Shown here: one piece after another, positions 60,316 to 64,000 of the stretch
How positions within the stretch are numbered: position 1 is the first letter of the stretch
How the letters are laid out: each line of letters opens with the position of its first letter
Assembly: GCF_021130785.1 (NCBI RefSeq)
Contig: NC_060211.1
Location: 125,747,001-125,811,000 of the forward strand
DNA length: 64,000 nt
Source: Homalodisca vitripennis
Taxonomy: Eukaryota > Arthropoda > Insecta > Hemiptera > Cicadellidae
Direction: 5' to 3'
The notes under the pieces: generated by a model
Told to the model about the DNA's origin: nothing
What the model saw: only the letters and a program-made list of their open reading frames with translations
The model's database searches: none
Position numbers and translations under genes: made by a program

Positions 60316-61394
60316 CTGTTTTGATTTAAAGATTTTGTTACTATTTATGTTACCAAATGAAAACAAATTAACCTTGCAAATAGTTTCAGTCCATTGGTCT
60401 TTTGAAAGAATTACAAAACGAATGGAATAGAAGTTTTGTGATTTATTTAGTGTTAATATTTTGACAAAGACAGACCGTATTAAACAATAATGAGATATGA
60501 TTATTGTCTCGCCATATCTCTATACTTGAATATGCTTCTAACCAAATAGAGATGTGAGGATCAAAGGATATAGACACACGTACTCGCATATCAAGTATGT
60601 GAGGCATTTGCAAAGCCGTGCCTTCCGTGTAGTGTGACTGCAGTGATCATTATATAGCTTATACGCGGTAATCGTGCACTATAAACGGTTTGTGCAATAC
60701 ATTTTAATATAAATGTACCACAATATGGTATTTTATATATTTGCATTGCCAAAAAAAATTTAATTTTACTAAAACACCGGTCATATTTCGCAAAATCAAC
60801 ATGAACTATTTTAAACCAAAATCACTGATTCTTGATCTAAATATTTACAAGGAGTCTAATTAATTTTTATTATACAATTAGACTTTTAGACAATTAGACA
60901 ATTAATCTTTGCAATAGAGACTAATGAACAAAAAATATTTGCTTGGCCGTGACTCGTACACATGTGAAATTATGGGCAAATGCGAATAATTGAGTAAAGC
61001 AAGGAATAACCTTGTTCATAAGTTTTTCTAATTGCACATTATACACACACTTACACTTTGTTAGTTTAAAATTGTTTGGCTTGAAAGGATTACAGGATTT
61101 CGGATATGTGCTGTCGTTAAATTTTACATGATAGAATACCACCTTTGGAGGATTGGAATCTATCCTCTTCTTCCTTCAAGTGTCAAAAAACTTAGTTTAT
61201 ATGGAAGTAAACACAAATAAATATCCGCTTATTGAATCGCCGAAGTAAAATATGTGATAGTACGTCTAGTTACGTGAAAATTGTCAAGCATGTAATTGAG
61301 GTGCATAGCTGTACAAAGAATCCTGATCCACAAGACTTCAAAATGTAAAAGCACAACAAAAACTTGCTATACACATTACAGGAGGAGAGAGATA
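60316..61394. other. No feature seen
   Basis: AT-rich DNA. Open frames here (60209-60430 plus, 60921-61142 minus) are unrecognised; the first starts inside the satellite. Confidence 0.5.
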
Positions 61395-61520
61395 GAGGAA
61401 AAGTGTTTTATGACAACTGAAGAAGACGATAGATTTCAATCGTCGAAACTTAGAAAGGGCACTCTTAATATTTAACGAAAATATATGTCCAAAATCGTGT
61501 TATCTTTCTATCATTTGACT
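61395..61520 (+). repeat. Dispersed hairpin repeat, copy D (perfect stem)
   Basis: CTGAAGA (61417-61423), A (61424), GACGAT (61425-61430), loop AGATTTCA (61431-61438), ATCGTC (61439-61444) and GAAAC (61445-61449). The six stem pairs are all Watson-Crick. Upstream TGACAA matches copy A, and downstream AAATCGTGTTATCTTTC (about 61493-61509) matches the AATCCTGTTATCTTTTC that follows copy A. Confidence 0.75.
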
Positions 61521-62559
61521 TTGTGGATAAATTGAAATCATACTTTAAAAGAGTATCAATAATAACTACTTTATTATGGCAATGGTATCATTTTCTAGAT
61601 CTTTATTGAATTTGGTCTATTTTTCCCGCATAACGGTGGCAAAGCATTTTACAAATATTTATTAAAAACTTCAACTATAGTAGGATATTTGGTAGGCAAG
61701 CTCATATTTAAATGTTTTGATATATTTGCAGAGGTAAAATGGATGGAATCTGAACTATTATCACTACCCTAGCATAATAATTACCCATCATGCCTATATA
61801 AATACCAAGAGGCAGATTACAAAAGATTTACAACAATGAATAATTTATTTCAAACTGTTCTATGCTTATCGGACAAGCAGACATTGAAACGGTCAATAAA
61901 TTATAATAATTACAGGAAACTCAAGCTCAACAATAATAGATTCACGTTTGTATTCAATGTGTTATGAATAGAGGAGTATCCAGTGAATCCAGTTGCTTTC
62001 CTTACACAATAAATTAGTTCATGTAACGCCCCGCGGTAGCTTGCGTGCGTAGCGCCTTCTCTTTTAATGATGATAATTATCACGTTCACGTAAATGAGTG
62101 GTTAATAATGAATATGGCTGTAAACAAGGTGACATCATGTAAACTTCACTGCGAACTTTCCTTTGAGACAGTTTAATGAAGATAGGAGTAGGGACTGGGG
62201 ATGAGTATGAAATTCTAATAGACATTAATGAGTAGGGCTGAGAATGAGTATGAAATTATAATAGACATTAATGAGTAGGTGTAATTCCTTTGTGGAAAAA
62301 TGATAAGGCAACATAACTGAATGTTATAACAAGTTATGGAATTAATGCGCCTTGTGTCATAATACTTACAAAATAGGACTACGCCAAACGACGCAGATGG
62401 TTAATTCCATTCTTCAGAAGTCCTTTGAACAGGCAGAAAATCATAAACGAAATTTAAAATATTCTCCTTGAAGAAAAACATAAATTGTACATGCTTATTT
62501 ATTGGATAGGCATACACTATCATATACCTCACTCTCGTCCGTGTAGAATTAATTACATG
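61521..62559. other. No gene recognised
   Basis: AT-rich DNA. A 52-bp near-duplication (GAGTATGAAATTCTAATAGA then GAGTATGAAATTATAATAGA) is visible at 62200-62280. Nothing else is supported. Confidence 0.45.
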
Positions 62560-62975
62560 CCAAATGTAAAGTAATTAGATGAAATATTTCTGAGATATCT
62601 TGTGGATAGTTAGGCTACATGTATCACACATATTCTGCATGTTATTACGCCGTATGATTGTACTGAATCTGTTTAAAAATCTATGTTTTCTGTGATTTTC
62701 TTGTTGCCTAATGTTAGTTTAATAGGTACCTATTAAACTAATGTGAAAATATTTGCTAACGCTCGGCCAAATTAATGGAATTACATGACCCATTATCAAA
62801 CTAGATTGTACTTACATAGAAATCCAGCTTCATTTAAAGTTTCACAACTATAGGCCAGTTTTTTCTCGAGATATCGTACGGAAAGGCAGAAAAATAGACA
62901 TACAGACGAAATGAAAAAAAAATCATCTTTTCACGCTTGTTGTGGCTTGTCTAACACTCAGTCAATAAAATATAA
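62560..62975 (-). repeat. Dispersed repeat family D, copy 5, containing a perfect palindrome
   Basis: On the minus strand from 62975: ATTTTATTGACTGAGTGTTAG, then CTGTATGTCTATTTTTCTGC, CGTACGATATCTCGAGAAAA, and finally GTAGCCTAACTATCCACAAG and ATATCTCAGAAATATTTC. This is the longest copy of family D and gives its apparent order. The 28-bp palindrome at 62714-62741 sits in its middle. Confidence 0.65.
62714..62741. repeat. Perfect 28-bp palindrome
   Basis: The left half is TTAGTTTAATAGGT and the right half is its exact reverse complement with no spacer; the centre is GGTACC. The next outward pair mismatches (G opposite T). Confidence 0.95.
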
Positions 62976-63068
62976 CAAGAATATTTAAAAATAAGGTTTA
63001 CTCTCAAATTATATTAAACTAGAAAATGGAAAATATAAATTTAATGTATTAGATATTACAAATTACAC

Positions 63069-63101
63069 AAAAAAAAAAACACACACACACACACACACAC
63101 T
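63069..63101. repeat. A-run and (CA)n microsatellite
   Basis: Eleven or so A residues lead into about eleven CA units. Confidence 0.95.
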
Positions 63102-64000
63102 TTTCTGCTTTCTTGTTTTCTATCACTCAACCTTCCTATTCTATAAATTCTTTATCATCCAATAACTAAGTGTTAGGTTCAGAGTTGTCTACACATAACG
63201 TTACTGAGCAAATAATAAAATATGTACAAGGGTACCTACTAAACATTATTTGGTAGGAATTAGAGTCACTGGTTATGAGAGTTACTTGTCATAATAATGC
63301 TTCTCCTTGATACCTCCCAAATGTTAGGTAGCATCGGATAGCTTTCTGGATTTGAAATAACGCGGTGCCATCTACATTACTGTAGTCTGTACAAGCCTCT
63401 GGTTACTGGAACTTTATAAAAAAATAATTCCCCGGAACTTGACGTCTTGAAACTTTGGTTTAATAGTTGTCATTTTAAAACATGTAATCATTTAAATATA
63501 GCCCCTTCAGATTCATTAACGTAGTGTAATTACAAAAACATATGAGATAGCATTAGTATCATTGTCTCAAGGTTAAATAAATTAAATTATATAGATTCTT
63601 TATCTTCCAAAATTGATGTAAAAGTTTTTTCCCAGCACATAAGTGCACATTGCTACAACTCGTAGATTTATCGAAAAATGTCAAGGTTATGTTCTCATTA
63701 AAGTAGATATTTTCTGGTATTTGAAGACCTTGAATCATAGCAGGTCACGAAATAAGACCCAAACACACTATGAACACTGTTGTAACACTTCATCTACTTC
63801 AATATTAGAGTTGAATGTAAACGTAAATCCTAAAGGAGATTCTATATAACAGGATCTGGCTAGATACAGAATGGAATACAGCTATGTTTTCACATTGCAA
63901 TAATGGAACGAGTATAATTAACTAGTCCTAAGCCGTACGGAATATGGTGATAGCTACTGTAAATAACTATAAACAGCACTTCCTGTCGTTTCAACAATGC
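63102..64000. other. No feature seen
   Basis: AT-rich DNA; the 68-codon frame at 63643-63849 is unrecognised. Confidence 0.45.

Overview
This window looks like AT-rich, gene-poor nuclear DNA from an arthropod, most likely an insect. A hemipteran (leafhopper/planthopper type) would fit the retrotransposon remnants, but that is only an impression. The evidence is the absence of long open reading frames or operon-like packing and the many TA/CA microsatellites. Added to that are decayed jockey/CR1-like LINE tails, a dead mariner copy, a Helitron-like element, tRNA- and 5S-derived SINE pieces and several tandem arrays. No complete protein-coding gene can be supported. The most gene-like pieces are open segments next to good splice signals: 36824-36953 (best), 37150-37267, 17041-17283 and 23026-23080. 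I recognise none of these proteins.

Layout. 0-5 kb: a 113-bp tandem array (799-1560), then unannotatable AT-rich DNA, then the 3' end of a LINE (3700-4373). 5-15 kb: copies of a small dispersed repeat with a conserved hairpin core (6.55, 7.41, 11.46 kb, perhaps 8.77 kb), an 11-unit 34-bp minisatellite (10271-10646), a degenerate 116-bp repeat (11.7-12.06 kb) and a 142-bp tandem duplication (14464-14760). 15-19 kb: a defective mariner (15833-16781), an exon-like segment at 17.04 kb and an internally deleted LINE (17.73-18.69 kb). 19-28 kb: mostly featureless, with a hairpin, microsatellites, two LINE 3' tails (25.29, 27.38 kb) and a Helitron-like element (25674-26583).

28-37 kb: a family of foldback elements (28.2, 29.94-30.78, 36.09-36.40 kb), one of which has grown an internal 129-bp tandem array and a TA microsatellite, followed by exon-like segments at 36.8-37.3 kb. 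37-55 kb: two dispersed repeat families with several copies each, a chimeric tRNA/5S SINE (42.09-42.34 kb), tRNA-like SINE heads (41.64, 42.67, 47.8-48.0 kb) and long TA tracts. 55-64 kb: a 17-unit, 124-bp satellite with a higher-order 4-unit duplication (58188-60315), another copy of the hairpin repeat (61.4 kb), a perfect 28-bp palindrome (62714-62741) and a further dispersed-repeat copy.

The most unusual observation is the small dispersed repeat. Three copies share exactly the same geometry: CTGAAGA-like box, A, 6-bp stem, 8-nt loop, 6-bp stem, GAAAC. The stem bases differ between copies but pairing is largely kept, which points to selection on a folded RNA or single-stranded DNA. The core resembles a hammerhead ribozyme but is not a canonical one.
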